A DNA stretch of 64,000 nt from Guadua angustifolia (GCA_036346375.1 JAYEVE010000445.1:496001-560000), one strand, 5' to 3'; shown: positions 1-11,689, counted from the stretch's first letter. Notes: a model not told the origin generated them from the sequence alone. A program made the numbers and translations.

Positions 1-1212
1 TCCCGAGAATCACCCGTGAGCGCCGCACCTTTTTGATGAAGCATCGTTGCTCAAGGAGTCGCCATGATATCGAGAGCTCGCCGGCATCAAGGTTCTTCGC
101 GCTATTGCCACCATCGAGATTCTCTTCGCCGCTTCAAGCCGGAGTTGAACTCGCCGCATTGCACCAAGACGGATCCACTACTTCTTCATCGCCGAGCACG
201 CCGAAACGCTGCCGAGGAGCCGCCATCTTCCCCAACCGAAGCTAGCGTCGCCGAAGTTACCACCGCTATGACGAAAACTCTTGACCGTTGGATTGGCATC
301 GGACCGTCGGAGGTAAGCCACGACGTAAGGGAAATAGTAATCGGCTCGGGTTAATTGTCGGCCGTTCGATCTCAGGTAAACGGTTGGAATCGGGCCACGT
401 CAATTAGGGCTACAGTGAAAGGCATCAGTAGCTGCTGACCGTTAGATCTAAATCCAGTGGTTGGCATTGAGCCACGCAGAAGATTAATCGGGAACCATTG
501 GATTGGTTTTAGACAGTGTAGATTTTGCCACGCCATCCGTGATCGACCAGCACCATGTCGACGCCACCGACGTCATAAATTTGGACTTTCTTTTCTAAAA
601 ATAATTCAGAATATTTTGATTTTCCAATTTTATAGATTTGCCATGGAAGATTGAATCTTGACTTAGGATGACAAACTTGGTTTACTTGAGAAATGCTGAA
701 TCTATCTATTATTGTTATTTATTTTATTACTGTCTTTGTAATCTATATATTGTACTTGTTCATAAATGCTGCCTTACTGCAAATGAACCTCTTAGCCTTC
801 TTTTGGAATAAGCCTTGCATATAGTTATGTAGAATTGCATTCTGTGCACAACTTGTTGAGTGCTTTATGTACTCACCCTTGCCTACAACATCATCAGTGC
901 TGAAGAAGGCGTGCCATGAAGAGACGAATGTTTAGGGTGCGAGCCTTATCAGTTGCCTGTGGTATACTGAGGGGTTACCAACGTCTTCATTTCCGCTGCA
1001 GTTCAATTTGTTGTTCAGCCTTGTGAGGCATTGTTAAGTAAGTTGACCATAAGGTCATTCAACTAGTAATACTTAGTATATTATGTCTTTTATCTTATTT
1101 CCGCTATGTATGATTGTTATATTCACTAATGTTGAGCCTGTGTGTACTAGCGTGATCCTGGACTAGTGTAGTATACATAAAGGGTCCGGATTTGCATATT
1201 CGGATCCCGACA
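1..1212 (+). repeat. 5' LTR (distal part) of Gypsy element A
   Basis: The segment aligns by eye with the second half of the LTR at 6432-9594: it opens inside the stretch that starts near 7160 and ends in the same gggtccggatttgcatatt...cccgaca terminus. It is followed at once by a tRNA-Met type primer binding site, so it is the 5' LTR and the element began left of the window. Compared with the 3' LTR it lacks about 1.22 kb: position ~640 joins sequence equivalent to 7797 directly to sequence equivalent to 9018. Short ORFs in it are LTR noise. Confidence 0.9.
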
Positions 1213-1216
1213 AAGG

Positions 1217-1229
1217 TGGTATCAGAGCC
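1217..1229 (+). other. Primer binding site of element A (initiator tRNA-Met type)
   Basis: tggtatcagagcc lies four bases after the LTR end (cccgaca at 1206-1212). This is the usual plant Gypsy/Copia PBS, complementary to the 3' end of initiator tRNA-Met. It fixes the element orientation as plus. Confidence 0.92.
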
Positions 1230-1479
1230 ATACTGACTGTAGGTCTTGACCCTAGATAGTTGGTCGTCTCTATAGGTCCTTCAAAATTATTTTCTAAATT
1301 AAAAGACCTAACCTAGAAGAATAATATGTTCTTGACTTATCTCAGTCTTCTATTTTTTTTCCTTACCCAAAATTCTTTCTTTTCCCCTGCTGAAATTTCT
1401 TTCCCTTACCTCTGCTGAATTGAGTTAAAATCTTACCCGAGTTATCTTAAGTAGAAAACGATATACCACACTTTAGGAG

Positions 1480-3035
1480 ATGGCATCGAGTGCCCGCCGC
1501 TACCATAAAGATTATGAAGGAAAGAATCATCAAGCCCATGGAAGAGCGGATCAATGGAGCGTTTCAAGAGTCAGAAGACTCAGTGCTTCAAGTAGCCAGT
1601 TTAGACTCATGCGTGGGAGTCGTGTTTCCTAAGACAGGAGTGTCGCCCATGTAGATGGTAGTTTTGTGTGTTTAGGTTGAATTGGTTCTTCTTGATTGCT
1701 GAGTGTGCAGTATGTGTTGCAAAGCTTTTAGGCTTATATAAGCAACCATACCAAGTTATTAATATTGATTGCTTAAATTATTGGGTTAAACATATCTCCC
1801 CTGTGTTAGGATTCTTGCTCCTTACCTATGCTATTTCCCTCTTCCCTAATTCCTTCAAGGTAATTAAGCGGATGGATCAGATTAGTGATAGCAATGGAGC
1901 CAGTGGAAGTGAAAATCAACTCAATAGAAACTCCAAGGATGGATTAGTTTTTCAACCGTCACTACCAATAGATATGCAGGGTTTCAAAGAGTTTTTGGCC
2001 GTTCAGACACAGTTGATGCAAGCAATGATGAATCAAATACAGAATAGGACTAATCAAGCTAATGTCAGTAAAGCATCTTGAACTGTTATTAGCGATCCCT
2101 GTATTGACTCAATGTTATTAGAATTCATAAAGACTCGTACCAATGTTTTAAGAAAATGTTTCACCTTTAGAAGCAGAGGATTGGCTCGAGACTATTGAGA
2201 GGAAGCTACTACTAGCTTAGTGCCGAAGTGATGGAAAGGTCTGGTATGCTTCGTATCAGTTACAAGGAATTGCTGCCAAATGGTGGAAGAACTATTGTGC
2301 TAACCATGATCCCCGCAGAATATCACTTAGAACGAATTCGTTGTTGCTTTTCGTGGTCTCTTTATTTCATTAAAGAATAGTATGGTCACAATGGAATTAG
2401 AGAGAAACGCTATCCCTGCACCTTGTTCGAGATCTAGACGATGTTCTTTGAAGTGCTATCAATTAGACAAATCAGAAGATCGCGCACGCATTTGCTGTGG
2501 AGAAATAAAAATGCACCCTCCTAAACATGTCGACCCTAATCAGAAAAGCAATGAGTGGCCATCACCCACAGTAGGTCCCTTGTATGGTGAAGAAGATCGT
2601 TTTACTAGGGGATGTGTTGCGAATCAGGAAGTAATGAATCACAGGAAGAGCCGCATTGAGTGCTACAACTGTCGCCGAAGAGGCCATTATACTAATCGAT
2701 GTCCACAGAGAAGACAAATATTTCCTACCGCCATGGATATACCGGAAGTTACCTCAGTTCGGTACATAACGCTAAGAGTGAGCGGTGAAGTTGCAAGAGA
2801 AATTTGCCGAGAAAACCAATTGAAGAAAAGGCGTCTAGGAAAAGATACTCTTCCAATCATTGAATGCTCAAGAAAGAAAGTTTACCCTAGGCTCTGCTAT
2901 AATTGCCACAAGCCCGAGCATTTTGCCAATAAATGCCCTCAAAGGAAAGCAATCATGTCAGTTCAAGTTAACCCCAACTCTGTCCTTGTCGAAGCCCCAG
3001 CGCCAATGTTAAATCAAGGAAATCAGGAACCATGA
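1480..3035 (+). pseudogene. gag: Decayed gag of Gypsy element A
   Basis: Gag would package the element RNA in a virus-like particle. An ATG near 1480 opens the degenerate N-terminal part. At 2150-2330 the translation resembles the capsid core of Del/Tekay Gag (LEAEDWLETIERKLLL, then WYASYQLQGIAAKWW), broken by stops. The ORF at 2382-3035 (217 aa) is open and carries two CCHC zinc knuckles, residues 94-107 (CYNCRRRGHYTNRC) and 172-185 (CYNCHKPEHFANKC), each CX2CX4HX4C. The hydrophobic ORF at 1668-1860 is probably leader sequence rather than protein. Several stops and frameshifts make it a pseudogene. Confidence 0.8.
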
Positions 3036-5886
3036 GTCTACTTAGTGCAATGTCGTAACCCATTTGTAAAGTAAAGAGATTAGTGATGAATTTCATGAAA
3101 AGGTCTCATTGTCGAAAGAAATACATTGGTACACCTGAGTAGTGGAATAAGAAGCAATAATATAAAATGATGATTCTCTAAGAGTATTCTAGCGCTTACT
3201 TGCTCAATTCGAAAATGATGCATGGGAAATAGTGACTAGTTAGTGGTACCCAAAGGTGAGCTTGTTAACCGGAGGATTTGTCATTATCAGAAGTACTCGC
3301 TATGCTAGATTCAACCGTATGTTAAGGGTTCAAAGGCTCATCGAATGAGTAGAGTTTCAAGCAAATCATATTATGATTGGATATTTAGACCTTGACATTA
3401 TTTCTCGAATTAGTTGGATGCTCAAACATAAGACTATTTTGGTGAAGAGTATATTGATTTAAAAAAAACCCTGAATGTGGAAAAAGGGGGTTTCAAGTGA
3501 TGATAGTTCGTGTTAGCCAGCTAAGGGATAATAGTGTGAAATTTGCCAAATAGAAGATGCGCTAGTTATCAGAGAATACCTTGATATACGTTCCAAGATT
3601 TTGCCTGGTATGCAACCATATCGACAGATCAAGTTCGTAAGCGAATTAGTGCCTGTTACAACACCAATAGCGAAAAGACCATATCAAATACCTACTAAGG
3701 AATTAGTGAAAAATGGAAAAGCTTATCGAAGAGTTACTAGGAAGAGTTTTGAGAAGACTTAGTGCGTCACCATGGGAGCTCTTGTTTATTAAAAAGAAAA
3801 ATGGAAGATCGGGAGAGTGCACCGAATCGTGCTCTAAATGAAGAAAAGATCAAAAATAAGTATCCAATATTAGGATCGACAACATGTTGAACAGTTGAGA
3901 AGAGAGTTGGAATTTCTCTAGGATAAAGCTTCACTTAGGCTATTATCAATTGAGGAGTCATGTAAAGGATGTTTCTAGGATTGCGTTCTCTACGCGATAT
4001 GGATAGTATAAGTTTTTACTATATCTCCTGGATTGACCAATGCCCCCGCATACTTCATGAACATGAGGAGTAAGTTGTTTACGGATTATTTGGATAAATT
4101 CGTGGTTACCTTACGATGACATACTAGTATACTCTTAAGACCAGAGGAAAACATGCGTAACCTTGAGATGAGTTTTATGAGAGCAAAGAAATGACGCTAA
4201 ATTCAATAAGTGTGATCACCGAAGAAAAGGTCAATTCATGGTCATATAAAGACCTGCTAAAGGAGTTGATGTTGAGCCAAGAAAGGTAGAAGTTGTGTTA
4301 CATTGAAAGCAACCAAAGTTCGTTATTTAGAGTTGAAGTTATAGGAATGGCAAGATATTATCGCCGGTTCATAGAAGGGTTTTTCAACAACAGCTAGACC
4401 TCTTATGTGATCGTCGAAGAGAAAAGTTGCACGGACGCTGGAGTGTAAAAAGAGTTTTCGGAAGTTGAAGAAGCGGTTAATGTTAACACCTATGTTAGTA
4501 TTACTAGTTGTGCGGAGCAGTTTCAACATATAGGGTGATGTTTCTAGACATGATCTGAAATGCGAATCGACGCAAAATGGCAATGTTGTTGCCTATGCAA
4601 TGATGCAATTGAGACGACATAAGGAGAATTGCCCTATGTACGACTTGGATTTAGCTATCGTAGTGCACGATTTGGAAATATGGTGTCACTATCTCAACGA
4701 AAATAGATGTGAATCACAAGAGTCTAAATTATATATTTACCCAGTCAGACCTTAACAGGGAACGAAGAAAATGGCTGGAAATGATCAAAGGTCCGAGTGT
4801 CAGAATCCATAGGCATTCTAGTAAGATCAATGTAATAATCGACGTTTGAGTTATGAAGCCACAATGTGAATATGTTGAGAATAAGCAGTTAACTAGGGTT
4901 ATGCAAAGAATTCGAGAGGCCGAAATTGGAGATGTCCGACAAAGTTTCATAGCTGCCTTGGAAATGAAACCAACACTAGAAGAATAAATCACCGGAAGTT
5001 CGAAAGGAGAGGAAATACAAAATCAAGTCAAGGAAAGAAGAAGGCTTAGCCATGGAGCAGAAATTTTGAGTGATTAGGATACCATGGGGATTTAAGGTCA
5101 AACCAGTGTACCGGATAAGAAAATTCTAAGCAAATGATACTTGAGGAAACCCATGATTCTAGGTATTCGATTCATCCAGAAAGTGCCAAGATGTAATGAG
5201 GTCTAAAGAAAAAGTTTGGTGGCTTAAGGTGAAGAACGAAGCTATTGGATATGATACTCGATGTAATGTGTATCAGAAAATAAAGGCAATGCATTAGAGA
5301 TCTAAAGGTTCGTTGCAAATCATTGTAGATCCCTATAGGAGGCAAATCATTAAAAGGATCCTTAGTGTGAATTGACCCTAAAAGATACGAATTCGGAGGA
5401 ATCGTTATTGATTAATTAACCAAAGTTGCTCATCTCATATCACTAAAGACTACGTATTCAAAAGATCGTTTGGCAGATCTGTATGTGTCAGGGATCAAGT
5501 GACTGCATGAGGTGCGCAAGAGGATTGTGTCTGATGGAAGTATCCAATTTATCTCGAAGTTTTAGAACAAGTTACATGAAGCAATGAGAACTCGCTTGAA
5601 TATCAATACAGTTATCATCTGCGTACCGATAGTCAAACAGAAAGAGTTAATCAGAATCCGGAAGATATATTGAGAGCTTGTGCGTTGGCTTACGTCACGT
5701 TTGGGGATAAATGCTTGCTATATGCAGAGTTCAGTTATAACGATAGTTATCAGGCTAGTTTGCAGATGTCACCATTTGAGACCTTATATGGTTGTGCCTG
5801 TAGTACGCCGTTAAAATTGGACTGAAACGGGGGAGCGTTCAGTGTTTGGGCCTGAGATTCTTAGGGAGGCTGAAGAATAAGTTGCC
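3036..5886 (+). pseudogene. pol: Decayed pol of Gypsy element A (protease, RT, RNase H, integrase)
   Basis: No long frame survives, but fragments occur in the usual Ty3/Gypsy order. A protease-like tail lies near 3370-3430. RT fragments at 3600-4130 include the LGYYQLR and FSTRYG blocks and a remnant DDILVYS near 4120. RNase H fragments at 4430-4860 include VVAYAMMQLRRHKENCP and LEIWCHYLNENR. Integrase fragments at 5480-5820 include RTDSQTERVNQ, YAEFSYNDSYQASLQMSPFE and LYGC. Frames change many times and stops are frequent, so the copy is old and non-autonomous. The pairing of C-terminal chromodomain with these blocks places it among chromoviruses. Confidence 0.85.
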
Positions 5887-6396
5887 ATGATCAGGGAGAG
5901 ATTGAAAGCAGCACAGTCAAGACAGAAGAGTTATGCTGACAATCGTCGTCGTGATTCGAGTTTTGAGCCTAATGATTTTGTGTATCTTAGGGTTACTCCC
6001 CTTAAAGGTGTAAAAAGGTTCCATGTCAAAGGGAAGCTTGCACCTAGATATGTTGAACCATTTAAAATTCTGAGCCGCCGAGGAGAGGTTGCATATCAAT
6101 TGGAGTTGCCCCAATCCATGGCAGGAGTCCATGATGTGTTCCATGTGTCGCAGCTTAAGAAATGTCATAGAGTGCTAGCGGAGCAAACGCCGTCGGAAGC
6201 TATCGAATTGCAAGAGGATCTAACTTACAAAGAGCAGCTGATTAAGATTCTGGACGTAATGGAGCGTAGGACCAAAAATAGGTCTACTCGCTTTTCCAGA
6301 GTTCAATGGAGTAATCACGCAGAGAGCGAAGCAACCTGGGAGCGTGAAGAAGATCAAAAAGCAAAATTCCCAAACCTATTCTCTCGTCAGCCCTGA
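5887..6396 (+). pseudogene. pol: Open 3' end of element A pol: integrase C-terminus plus chromodomain-like tail
   Basis: This 169-aa frame is uninterrupted although all upstream pol is broken. Residues about 1-20 are the end of the integrase core region (RERLKAAQSRQKSYAD). Residues 30-95 form the integrase C-terminal GPY/F-like module (GKLAPRYVEPFKIL, VAYQLELP, DVFHVSQLKK). Residues 118-165 resemble a chromodomain (KILDVMERRTKNR, VQWSNHAESEATWE), the module thought to direct chromovirus integration to particular chromatin. The ATG is internal to the ancestral polyprotein and is not a true start. A homologous open fragment lies at 26958-27311. Confidence 0.88.
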
Positions 6397-6418
6397 ATCT
6401 CGGGGTCGAGATTCTGTT

Positions 6419-6430
6419 AAGGGGGGAGGT
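6419..6430 (+). other. Polypurine tract of element A
   Basis: aaggggggaggt stands two bases before the 3' LTR start (tgtaacatccc at 6432). It is the expected plus-strand primer for reverse transcription. Confidence 0.9.
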
Positions 6431-7139
6431 TTGTAACATCCCAAATTTTGGCTTTTTATTTATTTAATATTCTTTTATTACAATTTATGATTGTTGTGAA
6501 TTTTCTGGAATTTATTTGGATTTTCTGAGATTTATTTGAATTATTTCAAATTAAAGTATATTACCTTTTGTCAAGAAATAATTGTAAAAAGAAAAGTTTA
6601 AAATAAAGTTTTGCGAAAAATATTTTATTTAAGCTTAGAATGTCTTAAAGTATTTTTGAGATTTTTCTTGAATTTTTCTGATATTTTTACTGCCTTAAAT
6701 AAATCAAATTATTTTCTCGATTATTTTAAATAGAAAAACCGAAAATCTTTGTGAACAGTAACGGGCCGAAGCCCACTACTGTGCGCGCAAGATTCAGCCC
6801 AGCCGCCGTTGATTTTCGGGAGTAACGACGACGTTGATTTAGATCCAACGGACTTCATCAACGCCGTAGTTATAAACCCTAACGCCAGAGTCGTTGGATG
6901 TTCATCGAATGGTCTTCATCAAACATACCGATTCGAACCCTACCCTATCTGTGCCATTGATCAAGATCGTGGCCGGCGTTCTTCGCTCTCGATCCAGATT
7001 GCGCCACGTCATCGAAGATATCGGCTTCGGCGAAATCGAACGGGTCAGGCATCGTCTTTGGGAAGAACTCGGACGACCGCCGCCGTATCGGATATGGACG
7101 CCGCCGCCTTACTTTCCAAGTACCCGCACCACCGCTGGG

Positions 7140-7148
7140 TATTTAAGG
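7140..7148 (+). promoter_or_regulatory. TATA-like box in element A LTR
   Basis: tatttaagg precedes ccccgagacctctcccg. The same block is kept at about 21350-21370 in the related LTR at 20642-22231, while the 5' LTR in this window begins just downstream of it. Position inside the LTR and conservation suggest the U3 core promoter; this is inference. Confidence 0.5.
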
Positions 7149-8884
7149 CCCCGAGACCTCTCCCGAGAATCACCCGTGTGCGCCGCGCCTTTTTGATGAA
7201 GCATCATTGCCCAAGGAGTCGTCGTTGAAGCTCGAGAGCTCGCCGAGTATCAAGGTTCGCCGCTTATTGCCACCATCGAGATTCTTCCGCCATTTCGAAG
7301 CCGGAGTTGAACTCGTCGCATTGCACCGCATCGGATCCACTACTTCTTCATCGCCAGAGCACGTCGAAACGCCATCGAGGAGCGTCATCTTCCCCAAGTC
7401 CGGAAGGCCACCGGTTACCACCGCAGCGACTTAAAGTTTGACCGTTGGATTGGCATCGGACCGTCGAAGGTAAGCCACGACGTAAGGGAAATAGTAATCG
7501 GCTCGGGTTAATTGTCGGCCGCTCGATCTCGTGTAAACGGTTGAATCGGCCACGCCAATTAGGGCTACAAAGGAAAGGCATCAAGAGTCACGATCGCTAG
7601 ATCTAAATCCGGTGGTTGGCATTGAGCCACGTAGTAGATTAATCGGGAACCGTTGGATCGGTTTTAGACGGTGTAGATTTAGCCACGCGTCATCCGTACT
7701 GACCCGACGCCATGCTGACATCAGCCGACGTCATAAATTTGGATTTTCTTTTCTAAAAATAATTCGGAATATTTTGATTTTCCAATTTTATGGATTTTTC
7801 AGGAATTTGAATTTTCCGAGGGCTCGTTCTCCCTCATACGAACTCCGATTGAGGTGATTCAAATTCCTAAAAATTTGTAAAATTGAGATCTATCTAATGG
7901 TGATTTATTTTTGATTTTTAGAGTTTGTTTGTTCTTGAGTTTTGGTGTTTATTTGCTATTTCTTCTCGATTCGCGTAGATGTTGAATTGTGCGAGGCTTC
8001 GGAAGAGGAATTGGCAACTCAAGAACTATTTCTAAACCAAGACCAGGAGCTTAACCAAGGCAAGTTGTGCTTTGATCATGTTGCACCCATGTTTGCAAAA
8101 TTGCTATTTTGATTTACTTTATTGCATGTTATTTTATGTGTATAAATGATTTCAACCTAAATTTGGGATTAGCTAACGTACCCTTTGAATTACACCCTAC
8201 CTTGTCAATTGTATGCCATGATCCACTTGTCACCCTCGATTGGTTCACTATAGTTGGTTAATAATGAAACCACATGGGATGGTTAGATCGGATTAGATTG
8301 CTTAGCCTTGCCACGTCATCACATGTACTTGAATCTTTGATAAATAATCTTGACTAATGGAATATGGAACAATGTTCTGAATTTGTGTGTCATGTGTGGT
8401 CACTCGATGAGATTGAGTTGTGGTGGCAATGGATGTCACGAATGATATTGAATTGTTGATGGCACGTGGTGCTTGGTAATCAACTGGGTGGTTATGATTT
8501 TAGATCGAGTAAGTGGCAAGGGCAAGTGTGCTCGGTGGGCCCGATGGGCGTAGTGTTTGTGTAAGTCTTGCTTTGATCAACCCTAAGGACACCTTTGCAG
8601 CCTTTGACCCGAAGTCAATCATGCAACCACATGTTCATATGGGGCAGCCTAGCCGACTAATTTGCAATGTCTTACTTTGGTACTACCTGGTGGTGTGGTT
8701 CATCCTTTTAATGAACCCAGATGGCGCAAGAGGGGCCCTCGATGTGGTAACCATCCCACCAAGTGTTGAAACCTCGCAGTAGTACCGGGTTAAGGCGTAA
8801 CATTGTAAAGGCTTTGTCATGAATTTCTCGCCGCACACCAAAGGATGTGTGCTATTGTCCGTGTACAAAAGAGATTATCATGTC

Positions 8885-8964
8885 GTGGGTAAAGTGCATA
8901 ACCTCTCAGAGAGTGTACAAACTATTCGGATAGCCGTGTTTCACTAGATTGAGCAATGCTCGGG
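8885..8964 (+). promoter_or_regulatory. Conserved LTR hairpin module, element A copy
   Basis: A gtgggtaaagtg...cctct...gagtgta...tagccgtg...gagcaatgctc block. Related blocks occur in the other Gypsy LTRs at 20276-20350, 29844-29920 and (minus) 38042-38116. Function unknown. Confidence 0.55.
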
Positions 8965-9594
8965 ATTACAAATAAGGATTAGACTTTTGCAAAATAAAAC
9001 TTGGATGGATGGCAGGTTGCCATGGAAGATTGAATCTTGACTTAGGATGAGAAACTTGGTTTATTTGAGAAATGCTGAATCTATCTATTATTGTTATTTG
9101 TTTTATTTCTGTCTTTGTAATCTATATATTGTACTTGTTCATAAATGTTGCCTTACTGCAAATGAACCTCTTAGCCTTCCTTTGGAATAAGCCTTGCATA
9201 TAGTTATGTAGAATTGCATTCTGTGCACAACTTGTTGAGTGCTTTATGTACTCACCCTTGCCTACAACATCATCAGTGCTAAAGAAGGCGTGCCATGAAG
9301 AGATGAATGTTTAGGGTGCGAGCCTTGTCGGGCTTGTTCGTGGTATACCGAGGGGTTACCAACGCCTTCATTTCGCAGTAGTTCAATTTGTTGTTCAAAT
9401 TTTGTGAGGCATTGTTAAGTAAGTTGACCATAAGGTCATTCAACTAGTAATACTTAGTATATTATGTCTTTTATTTTATTTCCGCTTATGTATGATTGTG
9501 ATATTCACTAATGTTGAGCCTGTGTGCACTAGCGTGATCCTGGACTAGTGCAGTATACATAGAGGGTCCGGATTTGCATATTCGGGTCCCGACA

Positions 9595-10002
9595 ATTTGC
9601 TAACCACTACCAAGTCTTGTTGAGTACCAACGTACTCAATCTTGCTTTTACACATCGCCTCGTATGATGAAGATTCAAGATTGCTGCACGACGCGTTTCT
9701 TTCACCGTGACATGGGGATTTCGATGACGACTTGTTCTTCTAGGAGTTTTCCCAGTCTGATGCCTGCGGGTTGTTAGGGGCAATCCACCTGGGTTTGGTT
9801 CTTTCTGCTGTCGTGTTGTTGCTACTCTATTAACCTTTCTAAGTGTTGTAAATGCTCTGTATAATTAATCTTGTGCGGGTTATAAATATCCTGTTTGGTT
9901 GTGATATTGTTGTTGTAAACATGTGTGTGCTAGCTACTGATTCAGAGACTAGTATGGTATACACATGGAGGTTCCTGTTTGTCGGAACAGGGTCTCACAG
10001 CA
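9595..10002 (+). repeat. Distal end of the 5' LTR of Gypsy element B
   Basis: Sequence resumes after the element A LTR with atttgctaacc and runs to acagca just before a second primer binding site. It is therefore the last ~0.4 kb of the element B 5' LTR; the rest lies left of the window beyond inserted element A. Joining 20632-20641 (tttgcatttg) to 9600 (ctaacc) gives a plausible uninterrupted LTR, which supports element A being an insertion with a 5-bp atttg duplication. Confidence 0.8.
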
Positions 10003-10003
10003 G

Positions 10004-10016
10004 TGGTATCAGAGCC
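10004..10016 (+). other. Primer binding site of element B
   Basis: tggtatcagagcc follows the LTR end (acagca) after one spacer base. It is the same initiator tRNA-Met type PBS as in element A. Confidence 0.92.
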
Positions 10017-10209
10017 ATAGAGTCTGTGGGAATCCCCGGGAGTTAAGGTCATTAATTAAAAATCTAAAACTTAATTTATGTTGAGTTAAAAGTTCATTCC
10101 TCTGCTAATAATGGAATTTAGCATATTTGCTAATTTTCTTATTTGTAGTCTCTTTGCTTTCATAATTATGTATACTAATCTCACCTTCACCTTTATTTTA
10201 TTGTTCTAG

Positions 10210-10965
10210 ATGGCACGATTTGTACCCTGTCACGAGTCAACGGGTGTGGAACCAGCAGGAATGATGGGAGCGCTATGTAGTCTGCTGGAGGCCTGTCATT
10301 TTGAAGGCCATCCTCGCCACGTAGTGTTTCAAGCCTACCTTAGTGCGGAAACGAAGGAATTCGCTACTAGGGTGTTCGTGCCCCCTAGACCTACGTTTAA
10401 TGAAGGGGAAAGAAGTTTCGTTGGTTTTGGATCATCGATAGATGCGTCGATGAATGAGGCGGCGTATCTAGCGATTGTTCACCTTAGGCATGCTCTTCCA
10501 GATTTAGATTCTACTTACTATTATTTACCTGGAAGGCCTATAGCAGGAGGTAGTGTGTATAGGGATCCTAGTAGTGTTAAAAATGCTAGCTTGTGACTCA
10601 TGGTAGATTTTGTAAACAGGTTAGATCAGCATTACATACAATTAGTGCAAGAGCTTAGGGAGACATGTGAGCGTATGGCATTTCTTGAGACCACTTTAGC
10701 ATCAGGCGTGGCGAGAGGTGCCGTGCCACGTTCGGTGCTAAGTGGCGGTGCCATACAAATACCATCCGCTCAACGCGCCCCACCAGCCTCATATGTACCT
10801 ACTATAGGTAGATCTCGCGGTGCTAGAATATCTAGTATAGGTAGTCTGCCGCGTTTAGTGAATGATAAGGGAATAAATCCCGGTAGTACGTGTATGTATC
10901 ATCCCGCGTCTCCCTATGTGTATCGACGAAGGGAGTATGTGTCTAAGGTTCTGGGTGAGAATTAG
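10210..10965 (+). pseudogene. Extra ORF 1 between PBS and gag of element B (one in-frame stop)
   Basis: One reading frame runs from the ATG at 10210 to a stop at 10965, broken only by a TGA at 10594-10596, so about 251 residues were once encoded. Residues 30-95 show an alternating pattern ending in GFGSSIDASMNEAAYLAIVH, which resembles the last strand and helix of a dsRNA-binding-type fold; this similarity is weak and by eye. After the stop comes a heptad-like helix (DQHYIQLVQELRETCERMAF), then a low-complexity, basic tail. The ATG follows a pyrimidine-rich tract ending in ttgttctag, a good splice acceptor. It is not a known Gypsy protein domain. Extra ORFs before gag occur in some plant Gypsy elements, but I cannot name this one. 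Confidence 0.6.
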
Positions 10966-11200
10966 TAGAAGGATAAAAGGGTTGTAAAAACTTTTGTATT
11001 AATATGCCTTATGAGGTAGTCAGCATGTCTTTTGCTGTAAACATGTGAAACTGGGACTAAAGTTACTAGTGTGTGTCTCTTTATCTTAGGATGTAATGTG
11101 TTGGCATGACTGTATAATTAAAAGTTGAATGCAGTTCTGTTGTAATTATTTGTTCTATAGGTATTATTGGATACTAATCCAATTGTTTTGAGTTTTACAG

Positions 11201-11689
11201 ATGGCAAACAACATAGTGTGGTCAGATGTGGCGAGGGAGTTCACAGTAGATTTCGGTCATAAGAGGAGCACACCTATTTTTAGTATAAGGCAGACTCCAA
11301 TTGGGTTTAAAGTCCGAGCTCACGCGACCACACTCACTAGAGATCGAGTGGTGCACCATCATAAGAAGCATTGCAATGAGACTAGACACCAGGCGATGTA
11401 GGAAATAGGTCGCAAATTGATGCGAAGGATGTGCAAAACTCACAATATTAGTATGGATGCCTACTTGCGCATCTATGAGAATCTTAGGGGACTTAACGAT
11501 CCTACAGTTAAGCCTAAACCGCGCCGAACTGGGAATAAGCATGAGTATTTACAACAATTTCAGCCCGCTAATGCGCAAGATCAGTCACTCTCGCCTTCTA
11601 GTTCAGAAAGTAGTTGTGATGTGTTAGTGCCGCCGTCTTATCCTAAAAATCGCGGGGTGGTGATATTATCCAGCGACTCTGAGGACTAG
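11201..11689 (+). pseudogene. Extra ORF 2 between PBS and gag of element B (one in-frame stop)
   Basis: A frame runs from the ATG at 11201 to 11689, interrupted only by a TAG at 11399-11401, giving about 162 residues. The N-terminal part is basic and His-rich (RDRVVHHHKKHCNETRH). The middle is helical (KLMRRMCKTHNISMDAYLRI). The end is Ser-rich and acidic, finishing SSDSED. No family is recognised. The ATG again sits directly after an acceptor-like sequence (ttgagttttacag). It is 235 bp downstream of extra ORF 1 and in a different frame. The two may be exons of one spliced accessory gene or two independent proteins. Confidence 0.55.

Larger units (their letters stand above)
6432..9594 (+). 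repeat. 3' LTR of Gypsy element A (3,163 bp)
   Basis: It starts with tgtaacatccc after the polypurine tract and ends with cccgaca at 9594. It is the most complete LTR of this family here and serves as the reference for the copies at 1-1212, 20642-22231 and (more diverged) 27432-30397. It contains a GC-richer transcribed region (6770-7750), a TATA-like box at 7140 and a conserved hairpin module at 8885-8964. It is followed by atttg, which matches the 5 bp before the LTR at 20642. No gene is seen in it. Confidence 0.92.

Noticed and set aside
1217..1232. tggtatcagagcc as part of a tRNA gene
   Set aside because: Only the tRNA 3'-end complement is present, directly after an LTR. No cloverleaf surrounds it, so it is a primer binding site.
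1668..2081. ORF with hydrophobic N-terminal half suggesting a membrane protein
   Set aside because: It lies in the leader and gag N-terminus of element A. The hydrophobic part is AT-rich non-coding sequence by composition, and the frame later runs into Gag-like sequence.
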